Source: JALEFZ01 sp038527485
GTDB lineage: Bacteria; Bacteroidota; Bacteroidia; J057
NCBI GenBank assembly: GCA_038527485.1
Contig: JBCBFT010000003.1
Coordinates: 62,001 to 126,000 of the forward strand
Direction: 5' to 3'
DNA: 64,000 nt
Shown: positions 8,823-17,523 of the stretch, piece by piece
Position numbering within the stretch: position 1 is the first letter of the stretch
How the letters are laid out: the number at the start of each line of letters is the position of its first letter
Notes under the pieces: model-generated
Told to the model about the DNA's origin: nothing
Database searches by the model: none
Seen by the model: the letters and a program-made list of their open reading frames with translations, nothing else
Translations under genes and position numbers: made by a program

Positions 8823-11087
8823 ATGAAACGTTTTCTTCCCGCCTTTATCCAAGCTCTAGACGATACCCTTCGCGACAGACTGCCTTATATCTGGCGGACG
8901 CGTATCCATTGGATTTTGCCCATTAGCTTATTGACACTCCCACTCATGTTCTTCTTTGGGAAGACGCTCCCCTTGGAGCATCCCTATGACCTGGGAGATG
9001 GGTTTTATGATGCGATGTTTCTCATTTTGCATGTCCTGACATGGGTAGTTGTAGGTGCTTGGGGATATGATCAATATCGAGTGAAGCTGCGCACACGAAA
9101 CTTGGGAACATTAGGTGCGACCTTTTTGATTTATCTTGTGGGCTTTTTCTTGATTAAGGCCCATGTGACAAGCTTTCATGCGGGAATCTACCAGCAGATG
9201 ACTGCTTTGGTGAGCTATGAAAAAATCCGAGAGGACCGCGCCTTTCTACATGAATATTTCTTTGATGTGGAGCAGAGAGGAGAGAACCCTTCTTTACATC
9301 CTTATACCGAGGCTTCCCTAAATAAAGAAATTACTAGACGTTTGACGCCTTATGGATGGAATATCGCAGACGTAACCTTAGAATCTCATGTTCGATATGC
9401 ACCTATATATAAAAATGATCCTTATAGCCCTCAGAATAATGTCTACCAGTGGAGTCTGTTCTTGAGACATGATGAGCAGTTGTCTTATCTGAGTTTTGAG
9501 CAGATCAGTGAATATGAGATCGATAGACGCTTAGAAGATCTAGAATCCGCACACCTATTTTTCCAGGGAGAAGGACGGAGGTTTCAGATACATATTACGG
9601 GGTATCGCTACCTATGGGGAATTGTCCTTTTGGGACTCATGGGACTTGTGCTGCTCAGTCTCTCTAGGGAGGCCAAAGGAAGCAAACGCAGCTTCCACAT
9701 TTCCCTCGTCTGGCCATTTGGAAGATGGTTGAAAAAAATAGACAGTTATCTGGCGGCAAATCATCCCGTCTTATGGTCTATTCGCTTACATTATATATTG
9801 CTCGGTCTGATACTCCCTTCTGTTGTGATAGCTTTTTTGTTTGGAAGTTTATTTCAGTTGGCAGGACCTGGCTTTTATGGATGGATGGTCAGATGGGAGT
9901 CAGAATGGGTTGTAGCAGCAGGTGCGACTTTATTTAGTGGGATGATATGTATGTGGGGAATTCAGAGTCTTAGACAGATCTCTTATCGTTCCTTTCCTTT
10001 TCCCAGACCTATCGTTCAAGTTGGGCTATTTACTATCATTCCTTTAATCCTTTTAGTGACGGTCCTTCATGTCGTGCTTCCGTCTATGTGGACTTGGAGC
10101 CATCAAGGATTGAATGCAGGACTCTCCCGAGTGGCATTAGACGAGGACTTAGAGACCATGTACACAGACTCTCAGTGGTTGATTTGGAACAAGACGGTGG
10201 AAGTGGATGGCTCTTACAGCAAGCAGTCCCATATGTACCTACTGGATACAAAGGATCTGGAGGCACTGGATCAAGTGGTTACCAAATATGGATTCGATAA
10301 GTTGACACTTCGGCCTGTACAAACCCAGTCATTGGAGATTTTTTCCTTTCTGGATTCATTATTGGCTCAGGATGTACATTACTATCACTGGAATGAAAGC
10401 GATACCCAGTCTCAGTATCTTGAGTTTTACAGGAATTGGGGACGGGATCACTCATGGAGAGATATTCAAACTATTCCCTCACAGATATTTGAGGCCGAGC
10501 TGGTCAAAGGTAACAGGACGTATCCCGTCAGTATGTTAAGCGATGTTTCTAGGGATAAAAATTGGACATCTAGACAAAGTCGTGATCAAGTTCATGACTA
10601 TGAGGATGAAGAGTTTTTGTACATCATGATGACACTTTTAGGGATTTCTTTGGTCCTGTTTCAGATTGTGTGGTTGCGGAAGTATGTAAATTTAAAAGTG
10701 CAGTTTTTGACTTTATTGGCGGTACCGCTCACGATCTTCTTGTTCATCATAGTCCCAGTACAAGTTGGCGGCAACTTTGGGGTGGAATTCTGGATTCCTC
10801 TTTGGTATATAGTGTATCTTGGATTAGGCTTGGCTTTACTTCGAATGAAACCCAAGAATACTCAGGGAAGGCAAAGATTCGCCAGTCTATGGTTCATCCT
10901 ATCTATGGGAGCTGCAGTTATCCTAGGGATCTTTTTAGATGAAGTTTTCTTCAGAGACTGGCTGTACATGTCCTATGGAGGGGGTGAGTGGTATGCGATC
11001 AAAATTGCGATTTTAGCTTATTTCCTTCATATGATCATGGGCATCCAAATCATGGAGAAAATTCGATTACAGCCGAAAGAAAAATAG
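8823..11087 (+). CDS. Polytopic membrane protein, array paralogue 3 (754 aa)
   Basis: Third member of the array. The N-terminal signature D13-x7-P21-x2-W24 (RDRLPYIWRTRIHW) is nearly identical to paralogue 1, and the second copy reads DSYLAANHPVLW near residue 305. A conserved element LRTRN followed by IYLVGFFLIKAH (about 95-120) covers the third membrane segment. The first ectodomain ends with FFQGEGRRF near 246. The second ectodomain contains KYGFDKLTLRP near 489 and FEAELVKGNRTYPVSML further on. The C-terminus ends IRLQPKEK, like IRFQPSD of paralogue 1. This is the best-preserved copy of the array consensus. After the stop the same frame continues into a fragment resembling the family signature (see 11108-11137). 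Membrane location is clear; function unknown. Confidence 0.85.
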   Translation: MKRFLPAFIQALDDTLRDRLPYIWRTRIHWILPISLLTLPLMFFFGKTLPLEHPYDLGDGFYDAMFLILHVLTWVVVGAWGYDQYRVKLRTRNLGTLGATFLIYLVGFFLIKAHVTSFHAGIYQQMTALVSYEKIREDRAFLHEYFFDVEQRGENPSLHPYTEASLNKEITRRLTPYGWNIADVTLESHVRYAPIYKNDPYSPQNNVYQWSLFLRHDEQLSYLSFEQISEYEIDRRLEDLESAHLFFQGEGRRFQIHITGYRYLWGIVLLGLMGLVLLSLSREAKGSKRSFHISLVWPFGRWLKKIDSYLAANHPVLWSIRLHYILLGLILPSVVIAFLFGSLFQLAGPGFYGWMVRWESEWVVAAGATLFSGMICMWGIQSLRQISYRSFPFPRPIVQVGLFTIIPLILLVTVLHVVLPSMWTWSHQGLNAGLSRVALDEDLETMYTDSQWLIWNKTVEVDGSYSKQSHMYLLDTKDLEALDQVVTKYGFDKLTLRPVQTQSLEIFSFLDSLLAQDVHYYHWNESDTQSQYLEFYRNWGRDHSWRDIQTIPSQIFEAELVKGNRTYPVSMLSDVSRDKNWTSRQSRDQVHDYEDEEFLYIMMTLLGISLVLFQIVWLRKYVNLKVQFLTLLAVPLTIFLFIIVPVQVGGNFGVEFWIPLWYIVYLGLGLALLRMKPKNTQGRQRFASLWFILSMGAAVILGIFLDEVFFRDWLYMSYGGGEWYAIKIAILAYFLHMIMGIQIMEKIRLQPKEK

Positions 11088-11107
11088 CAAAAGAAATTAT
11101 ATGCAAT

Positions 11108-11137
11108 CCTTCGTGAATCCCTATCTTATATGTGGCG
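11108..11137 (+). pseudogene. Decayed fragment resembling the array signature
   Basis: This stretch matches 8867-8896 of paralogue 3 at 22 of 30 bases without gaps, by hand count. It reads LRESLSYMWR where paralogue 3 has LRDRLPYIWR. It lies 21 bases after the stop codon of paralogue 3, in the same frame, which stays open to 11195. No ATG with a usable frame precedes it, and similarity fades after about 45 bases. I read it as a remnant of a lost or recombined array gene; chance similarity is not excluded. Confidence 0.35.
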
Positions 11138-11187
11138 TATGTACAAATACATTCCCGTTGAGATCTGGCCTTCCCGAAAGATGCTCG

Positions 11188-11223
11188 GAGACTACTAATA
11201 TGAGGTGGAGGCTAGCTAGTCTC
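11188..11223. other. Inverted repeat upstream of paralogue 4
   Basis: GAGACTA (11188-11194) is complementary to TAGTCTC (11217-11223) across 22 bases, 37 bases before the ATG of paralogue 4. It may be a leader hairpin or an operator; no regulator can be named. Confidence 0.25.
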
Positions 11224-11259
11224 TGCTATTTTGATTGAATTACCAATGCTTCAAACGCT

Positions 11260-13566
11260 ATGAGCGCTTTTCTACAGTCATTGTTCCGTCCCTCATTCAT
11301 GCGCAAAATAGATGCTACCCTCTGCCGCAACCAGCCACACATCTGGCGTACGCAGATCCACTGGGTGATATTTTATGCAGGAATCATCGGACTTCCTTTG
11401 ACATTTCTCCTTGCCTATGGACTACCGTTGTCCACACCCAACCTACCCTCTGCATGGACACGTGATGCGCTGTTTTGGATACTCCAGATCGGTGCAATCA
11501 GCGCAATAGGTGCATGGATCTGGCAGCAATTCAATCTCAAAGTGGAGACCAGGCAATGGCCGCTCCTGTTGGGAATCGGAGGGATATATTTGGCAGGTCT
11601 GATGCTGATTCAACTAAATGTCTGGACTTTTCATGGTACTTACTACGGTCGTATGGCCAATCTGGAGTCCGAACTCAAAGTCCAGAAAAGTGAGAAATTT
11701 TTATCAGGGGCAGGAATTATCGGAGACGTGAGCTGGCAAGTGTGTGACAAGCCCAAGGTACAGGTCAAGAAGTTTACAGAAGATATTTTACAGGAGTTTG
11801 GCTTCGATGTACAGTTTGTCGATCTCCATACAGATCCCTATTTCCCACGGCAAGGGCAGTGCTACCAAGTATTGAGAACGGAAGCTGTGGACCGAGAAGA
11901 ATGGGAGAGAAGAGGGGCTAATTATTGGGATCGATCTTCCATGGCTTTTTCTGTCAAAGGACCGTTAGAGAATTTTATCTATGCCATGAACGAGGCGCAC
12001 GCCTTCCAGCGTGGAGAAGGTAAGATCTACGAGCGTACACTTGGACTATGGTATTATGCAGCTTTGGCAGCTTTGCTCTTGGCGGCAGGTATGGTCGCCG
12101 CAGGTATGAGTAAGATCTCCCAAGATCCAAATGGTGGAAAGTCATTCAAATGGACCTTTGATATAAAATTGCCATTCTATGGCATGCTGCGTGAGATGGA
12201 TGCACGTTTGGCGATACATAGACCCTACAGGTGGGGAGGGGCTTTGCATTACTTCCGCTTGTATACCTTTCTACCTATTGTGACAGTCTTGACGGGAGGT
12301 TACCTGATCCTCTATTACGGATTCGGTACAGTGAGTGTGGCTGAGATGGCAGATGTCATGGAGTATGCGCAAGCAGGAACAGTCGCTTTGCTGGTGTTGG
12401 GTACACTCGGAGGATTGTATACGACATCCCGTCGTTTCTATGAAGAAAAGTCTCCCTGGAAAAATATAGCGTCTCTTACTGCGGCACCTTTGATGCTGGC
12501 GGCACTGGGCTTTGGTTACTTGGCATTTCAAGATTATTACATAGGAAAAGATCAAGTCAATCTGGATAAGAATTACCAGTTGACGGTAGAGCATGTGTAT
12601 GAGCATATTCAAAAGCTAAAGTCTCACTGGTGGATGGTCTCCGACGAAGGGGACACCGAATACATCGTGACGATACAGGAAGTGGACGAAGACGATTCAT
12701 GGCAGGACTTGGTGAAGTATTATGGATTCGACCGCATCATCTTTAGGAAAATGCCATTCCAAGTCCGTAAGGATGTACCAGGGAGATTCTCACACCTCCG
12801 TGAGATCGAATACTATGAAGGGGCTTATCATGTAGAGTTGAAACCACCTACTTCAATGTACCATTCGGATGGGTCTCGTATACATTCCATTGAGTTTCCT
12901 TCAGGATTCTGGACAAGTCAATATCGAAACATTCGCCCCAAAAGCTTTGATACCTATCACTATGTATACAGGATAGAACTGCGAAAAGGCTGGAAGACCT
13001 ACTCTCTTCAAGATCTGGAGCAGGCTATGAATCAGAAGGTAGGTCAGGATGAGGAGATCCAGACATTCTCCCTTTCGGATATAAGCTGGAAGACGGTCAA
13101 CCTCGTGTTACCTGTACTACTCTTCTTATTTCACCTGAGTTGGTTAGGCAAATACTTCTACCGCAGAGAATCGTGGATCATCCGAGGCAGTGTCCTGTTC
13201 TTCTTGGCTTTGATGGTTTTGGGTGAAGTCTATCTAGGATGGTTCAACTTCTTCTCTTTGGGACTGATGCCACTGTCTCTCCTGCTGTGGATGGGGATGA
13301 CAGCCTTCAACTTCATACAGGTAGATGCCAATACGCTTCTGACACGTATCCGCAAAGGCTTCCTCTTTGTGATGGCTCCACTGATGGTCATGAGTGCCCA
13401 GCCTTTCATCTGGATGATGATGGATGATACCGTAGCAGATATGCGCCTATTCTTATATTATGGAAGTGAGGCCTTTTGGCTCATTGGAAGCTCTGTATTG
13501 CTATATATAGGGATCACCTATTTTAGTTTACAGGCGCTGATCAAGCAGAAGACCCTGCCCATGTAA
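11260..13566 (+). CDS. Polytopic membrane protein, array paralogue 4 (768 aa)
   Basis: Fourth array member. Its N-terminus is five residues longer, so the signature is D18-x7-P26-x2-W29 (DATLCRNQPHIWRTQIHW). The second copy is DARLAIHRPYRWGGALHY near residue 310. It shares FQRGEGKIY near 248 with the FFQGEG element of paralogue 3, and YYGFDRIIFRK near 488 with the GFD element of paralogues 1 and 3. Ectodomain 2 also has YRIELRKGWKTYSLQDLE, matching the E-x2-KG-x3-Y pattern of the others. The C-terminal motif is weaker (IKQKTLPM). A 172-base gap with an inverted repeat and a relic fragment separates it from paralogue 3, so it may start a new transcript. Function unknown. Confidence 0.85.
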   Translation: MSAFLQSLFRPSFMRKIDATLCRNQPHIWRTQIHWVIFYAGIIGLPLTFLLAYGLPLSTPNLPSAWTRDALFWILQIGAISAIGAWIWQQFNLKVETRQWPLLLGIGGIYLAGLMLIQLNVWTFHGTYYGRMANLESELKVQKSEKFLSGAGIIGDVSWQVCDKPKVQVKKFTEDILQEFGFDVQFVDLHTDPYFPRQGQCYQVLRTEAVDREEWERRGANYWDRSSMAFSVKGPLENFIYAMNEAHAFQRGEGKIYERTLGLWYYAALAALLLAAGMVAAGMSKISQDPNGGKSFKWTFDIKLPFYGMLREMDARLAIHRPYRWGGALHYFRLYTFLPIVTVLTGGYLILYYGFGTVSVAEMADVMEYAQAGTVALLVLGTLGGLYTTSRRFYEEKSPWKNIASLTAAPLMLAALGFGYLAFQDYYIGKDQVNLDKNYQLTVEHVYEHIQKLKSHWWMVSDEGDTEYIVTIQEVDEDDSWQDLVKYYGFDRIIFRKMPFQVRKDVPGRFSHLREIEYYEGAYHVELKPPTSMYHSDGSRIHSIEFPSGFWTSQYRNIRPKSFDTYHYVYRIELRKGWKTYSLQDLEQAMNQKVGQDEEIQTFSLSDISWKTVNLVLPVLLFLFHLSWLGKYFYRRESWIIRGSVLFFLALMVLGEVYLGWFNFFSLGLMPLSLLLWMGMTAFNFIQVDANTLLTRIRKGFLFVMAPLMVMSAQPFIWMMMDDTVADMRLFLYYGSEAFWLIGSSVLLYIGITYFSLQALIKQKTLPM

Positions 13567-13599
13567 AATAGGATTTCATAGACCTTTGATAAATAGACC

Positions 13600-14988
13600 A
13601 TGCGTTTACTCGCGCCCACTTGGGTGAAGGAAATAGACCAATATCTCTTGCGGAATCAGCCACTCATCTGGCGGACGAGTATTCATTGGGTATTATATTA
13701 TTTATTCTTCCTCACAGCCCCCGTGATGCTCTTGCTCAGTTGGTGGGGAGGCTGGGGATTCGACCTTTTTTTGCAGGTTTCTATTCCTGCATTTTCTACA
13801 TTGGGCCTACTGATCTGGGGCTATCATACCTATCAAAAGCCCCTTTCAGATCGAAGTTTTACCACCACTGGAATGACCTTATGTTTGTATACTCTTGTCA
13901 TTCTAGGTTTATTCATTCTTCCTCAGACCTTCATTTTTGATGAATACGGTACGTTAGAGGCTCCTTTGTTGGATGGCTGGCAATTTCGTGTGATGCTCAT
14001 TGTGGCCCTTATCCTTTCCTATGGACTGCTACATTCCCACCATGCCTTGTTTAGCAAGCCTACGAAAGATGTATGGCAAGGAGAGGACCTAGATATGTCT
14101 GTAGGCAATGTATTTTCTACGAATAAACTAGATCAATATGGGGCAAGTAACATGCCACTCGTTTGGGGTTTGCATGCTTCTCGTGTAATCAAACTTATGG
14201 TGGGATTCCTCTTATTTTTTGCCATGCTTTCAGGTATGGCCAATCTGCAGATGGGAGATGCGGGCCCTATCCACATGGATCTGGGTACCTACTTCTTTTT
14301 CAATCTGATTCTAGGTATCTGTCTGGTAGAGACATTTGTGAGGAGAGGAATAAGGACACACTTGCACCAGATAGCCGTGGTACTGTCGATTCCGTTTATT
14401 ACGATGATTGTAGGTGGGTTTCAAATCTTACTTGTACCCATAGATTTTGGATCTCTTACAGCATCTACAGCCATTATACAAGCTATGGCATTGGTACAAG
14501 TCTATCTATCTTTCATCCTACTCATGTACTATACCTGGGCTTCTATGCGAAGGAATTTGAGTAGGCAAGACTATGGAAGGGCGAGTACCTATTTGTTTGG
14601 ATTTTGGTTTTTCTGTTTGGTAGGACTTATTCTGATGGTCATGCTGACAATCTCTGGGTCAGAGGTTTGGGAAGGCATTATCCCGTTGGTCATTTGGTCG
14701 TTGCTGTTTGTTCCTGTTTTGACAGCCTATTATTTTACGTCTGTTGCTCGAAAGAGACGCGCCATCCTCTTTGTCTCTCATAGTGGGACCTACTTTAAGT
14801 CTGCTGTCTCTGGGAGTTTGCTTCTCTCACTTATCATGGGAATATTTCCGCTAGATGCCTTAGCTGATGCTATTTTTAAAGGGGAGATAATCCTATTTCT
14901 CTTATTCTTTATGTTTTCATATGCTTTATTTGCCTTCCTGTTTGTTAAGGCATCCCACCATTTTGAGTTTGAGCCCACGGAGAGGTAG
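13600..14988 (+). CDS. Half-length array paralogue 5 (462 aa)
   Basis: The last and shortest array member. It keeps both signatures, D13-x7-P21-x2-W24 (DQYLLRNQPLIWRTSIHW) and DQYGASNMPLVW near residue 177, but the large ectodomain between them is reduced to a short loop and the second ectodomain is missing. What remains is almost entirely membrane helices, about ten to twelve by eye. The C-terminus (FEFEPTER) resembles the I/F-R-x-x-P ending of paralogues 1 and 3. The frame is complete and starts 33 bases after paralogue 4, so it looks like a functional reduced form and not a broken gene. It would fit a core membrane subunit beside larger partners; that is inference. Confidence 0.85.
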   Translation: MRLLAPTWVKEIDQYLLRNQPLIWRTSIHWVLYYLFFLTAPVMLLLSWWGGWGFDLFLQVSIPAFSTLGLLIWGYHTYQKPLSDRSFTTTGMTLCLYTLVILGLFILPQTFIFDEYGTLEAPLLDGWQFRVMLIVALILSYGLLHSHHALFSKPTKDVWQGEDLDMSVGNVFSTNKLDQYGASNMPLVWGLHASRVIKLMVGFLLFFAMLSGMANLQMGDAGPIHMDLGTYFFFNLILGICLVETFVRRGIRTHLHQIAVVLSIPFITMIVGGFQILLVPIDFGSLTASTAIIQAMALVQVYLSFILLMYYTWASMRRNLSRQDYGRASTYLFGFWFFCLVGLILMVMLTISGSEVWEGIIPLVIWSLLFVPVLTAYYFTSVARKRRAILFVSHSGTYFKSAVSGSLLLSLIMGIFPLDALADAIFKGEIILFLLFFMFSYALFAFLFVKASHHFEFEPTER

Positions 14989-15157
14989 GCCAGAAAAATA
15001 TACCCAACTTTCCGTAAGCATATCCATTATCAAATTCACATTTTCTAGACGTTTCCTCTACAAAAAAACTAACTTATCCCTCCAAATGGATAGCTAATTT
15101 ACTATTTTTCTTTTCCCACGCTCAAAGACTGTAGGTGCTAATCCCTACTTGACCCAT

Positions 15158-17449
15158 ATGAAACTCAAAGCAGAAATCCGTCGATCAGGCAATATCTGGA
15201 TACAGGTAGAAGGAGCTGCTCGCCCTCTTGTGCCCACAGCTTATCGATTGACCCATGCAGATGGTAAGCCTCTGATAATTCAGGAAATCCTCCCCAATGA
15301 GGAACATACGGCGTTGATCATCCCTGCGGAGCGTATAGATATTCGGCGCATCTACTGGCTGGAAATTCCTTATCTAGGATTGAAAACCTGGTGCTCTTTT
15401 GAAGGGTGGTTTCGGGAGATGTACTCCTCCAAAGCATTGGGCGCCAATCTATCTGTAGATGAAGCACGTACAACTTTTCGTCTTTTTGCGCCACGAGCGG
15501 AAGCTGTGAAGCTGTACCTATATAGAGGAAAAGATGATCAGAAGGCTTACCAAATCTATCAGATGGAAATAGACGAAGATGGGGTATGGGAAGCCTTTTT
15601 TGAGAAAAATCTCCAAGGCGTCTGGTACGATTTCACTGTGCATGGGGCAGAAGATCCTGGCAATCACTTTTTTGAAACGGTCCCTGTACACATCTCCGAT
15701 CCCTATGCGCGCATCAGTGATGATACGTGGGGAAAATGCTGCGTATGGCCCGCGACTACCCCTGCCACACCTTTGAAAAATGGACGTCCCCCGATAGAAG
15801 ATGTGATTGCTTATGAAGTCCATGTACAAGACTTTACGGATAATTTACCTGTAGATGAAAATCTCAAAGGCACCCTTCCTGCCTTTTATCAGTCGGGCTT
15901 GAAGAATAAGGCGGGTGCGTCCGTCGGATTTGATTATTTGGTGGACTTGGGAATCAATACGGTGCATCTGATGCCTATACAGGAGTTTTTACATTATCCT
16001 ACGGATGTATGGAAGGCTTCTTTTGAGCATGACCCTTTCATGCAGAAGCACGGCATTCATCTGGAAAACTACCAGTGGGGCTACCGTACGACGCATGCTT
16101 TTGCTGTCGAAACCCGTTTTCGACAGAAAGATACTACCCCAGGTGCAGAGCGTGAGCAGTTTCGTGATTTAGTGCAGGCTTTCCACGACAAGGGAGTGGC
16201 TGTCATCATCGACATTGTGCCCAATCACTCGGGAGAGAACATGGACGATGACCGCAAGGATCGGAATCCCTATTACTTTCATTGGAATGTCTTGGATAAG
16301 CTCTATTACTACAGGACCAAGCAACTGGATCATATCGGGGAATATGGAAATGAAGTCAAATTCGAAAACCGCCCCATGGTGCAGCGTTGGCTGATCGATC
16401 AGTGCAAGCACTGGATAGAGGAGTTTGGAATCGATGGCTTCAGGATAGATCTGGCGGGGCAGGTGGACCGCCAGACTTTGATCAAATTGCGAGAGGTCTT
16501 GGGACCTGACGTCATCATCTATGGAGAGCCTTGGATTGGATCTTTTGATCCTGATTTTGAGAACAACCCCTCCTGGGACTGGTACAAGCACAATTCACCC
16601 ATTACCTACTTCCATGACGAGTCCCGCAATGCTTTCAAAGGTCCAACGGGAACACCTTATCATCGAGAAGTAGATCAAGGATATGCAGGAGGGAATTTTA
16701 AGGAAATAGAGCATGTAAAAGCTGCCTTGACGAAGACCTTTGCCACAGACAAAGACGCGACGAGTGGAATCAATTATCTAGATATCCATGACAACTGGGC
16801 TTTGGCGGATCGTTTTGCTCGCGAAGATTGGAATGGACTTCGAGGCGTAGAAGAGGATCGGTATAAGATTGCAGCGGTTTTACTTTATACTTCCTTAGGT
16901 CCCATCGTCACACATGGAGGGACCGAGATGATGCGCTCTAAAGCCTTAGCTGAGCTAAAAGAAACGGTGAAGGTCATGAACAACGGAACCAAAGTTTACA
17001 TGCATGGCAAGCGGGATACCTACAATATGCGTACGCCCAATCAGTTTTTGTGGGAGCAAGTAGGTACTCGGACAGATACCCACGATTTTGCAGGCATGCA
17101 AGCGTTTTGGAGAGGTTTGAACCACTTCCGCATGAGTGACATTGGCAAGTCGCTTCGCACAAAGGGCCCCGCCCCTTACGGATATTTCCAATGGCTCGAT
17201 ACCCCCAATCCCTACCAATTGGGATACATCATCGACGGGCGCATCATGGTCCTGATCAATGTGGGGAGTAATACCCACGACTGGGAAAACCTACACTTAC
17301 CCGATGGATCATGGAAACTGATTGGAAGCAATCAGGGATTCGATCATATACAAGGTATTGATGATCCGCATCTTGCCCATCTTCATGGGGGGAGATCCCA
17401 TAAGATTCAGCTCGCAGGTAAGCAGCTCCGTGTCTGGACGAAGCTGTAG
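15158..17449 (+). CDS. pulA: Type I pullulanase / glycogen-debranching glycoside hydrolase, GH13
   Basis: Hydrolyses alpha-1,6 branch points of glycogen or pullulan-type glucans. The frame can start at a TTG at 15149, but the ATG at 15158 is a better start. There is no signal peptide, so the enzyme is cytosolic and probably acts on stored glycogen. Domains: an N-terminal beta domain, a CBM48-like module (about residues 90-185), then the GH13 barrel beginning YEVHVQDFT. Catalytic residues are all present: nucleophile Asp431 (GFRIDLAG), acid/base Glu457 (YGEPW) and transition-state Asp545 (DIHDN). A C-terminal beta domain closes the protein. At 763 residues it is within the range of bacterial type I pullulanases. 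It is transcribed alone after the membrane array, with no sign of a functional link to it. Confidence 0.9.
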   Translation: MKLKAEIRRSGNIWIQVEGAARPLVPTAYRLTHADGKPLIIQEILPNEEHTALIIPAERIDIRRIYWLEIPYLGLKTWCSFEGWFREMYSSKALGANLSVDEARTTFRLFAPRAEAVKLYLYRGKDDQKAYQIYQMEIDEDGVWEAFFEKNLQGVWYDFTVHGAEDPGNHFFETVPVHISDPYARISDDTWGKCCVWPATTPATPLKNGRPPIEDVIAYEVHVQDFTDNLPVDENLKGTLPAFYQSGLKNKAGASVGFDYLVDLGINTVHLMPIQEFLHYPTDVWKASFEHDPFMQKHGIHLENYQWGYRTTHAFAVETRFRQKDTTPGAEREQFRDLVQAFHDKGVAVIIDIVPNHSGENMDDDRKDRNPYYFHWNVLDKLYYYRTKQLDHIGEYGNEVKFENRPMVQRWLIDQCKHWIEEFGIDGFRIDLAGQVDRQTLIKLREVLGPDVIIYGEPWIGSFDPDFENNPSWDWYKHNSPITYFHDESRNAFKGPTGTPYHREVDQGYAGGNFKEIEHVKAALTKTFATDKDATSGINYLDIHDNWALADRFAREDWNGLRGVEEDRYKIAAVLLYTSLGPIVTHGGTEMMRSKALAELKETVKVMNNGTKVYMHGKRDTYNMRTPNQFLWEQVGTRTDTHDFAGMQAFWRGLNHFRMSDIGKSLRTKGPAPYGYFQWLDTPNPYQLGYIIDGRIMVLINVGSNTHDWENLHLPDGSWKLIGSNQGFDHIQGIDDPHLAHLHGGRSHKIQLAGKQLRVWTKL

Positions 17450-17468
17450 ATATTTTTCATGGAACATT

Positions 17469-17523
17469 TTTCATTTTTCACGAAACTTATACTGGTGAGC
17501 CAAGTACAGCTTGAAAAATGAAA
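17469..17523. terminator. Bidirectional terminator-like hairpin between convergent genes
   Basis: TTTCATTTTTCA at 17469-17480 is perfectly complementary to TGAAAAATGAAA at 17512-17523. The stem is AT-rich with a 31-base loop and lies between the stop of the plus-strand pullulanase and the stop of the minus-strand LOG gene. The position fits shared termination; the long loop lowers confidence. Confidence 0.45.

Noticed and set aside
15010..15035. Possible second relic of the array signature (GTAAGCATATCCATTATC resembles the WRTHIH coding DNA of paralogue 1).
   Set aside because: Only about nine of ten adjacent bases agree with no wider alignment; expected by chance in a 64-kb window.
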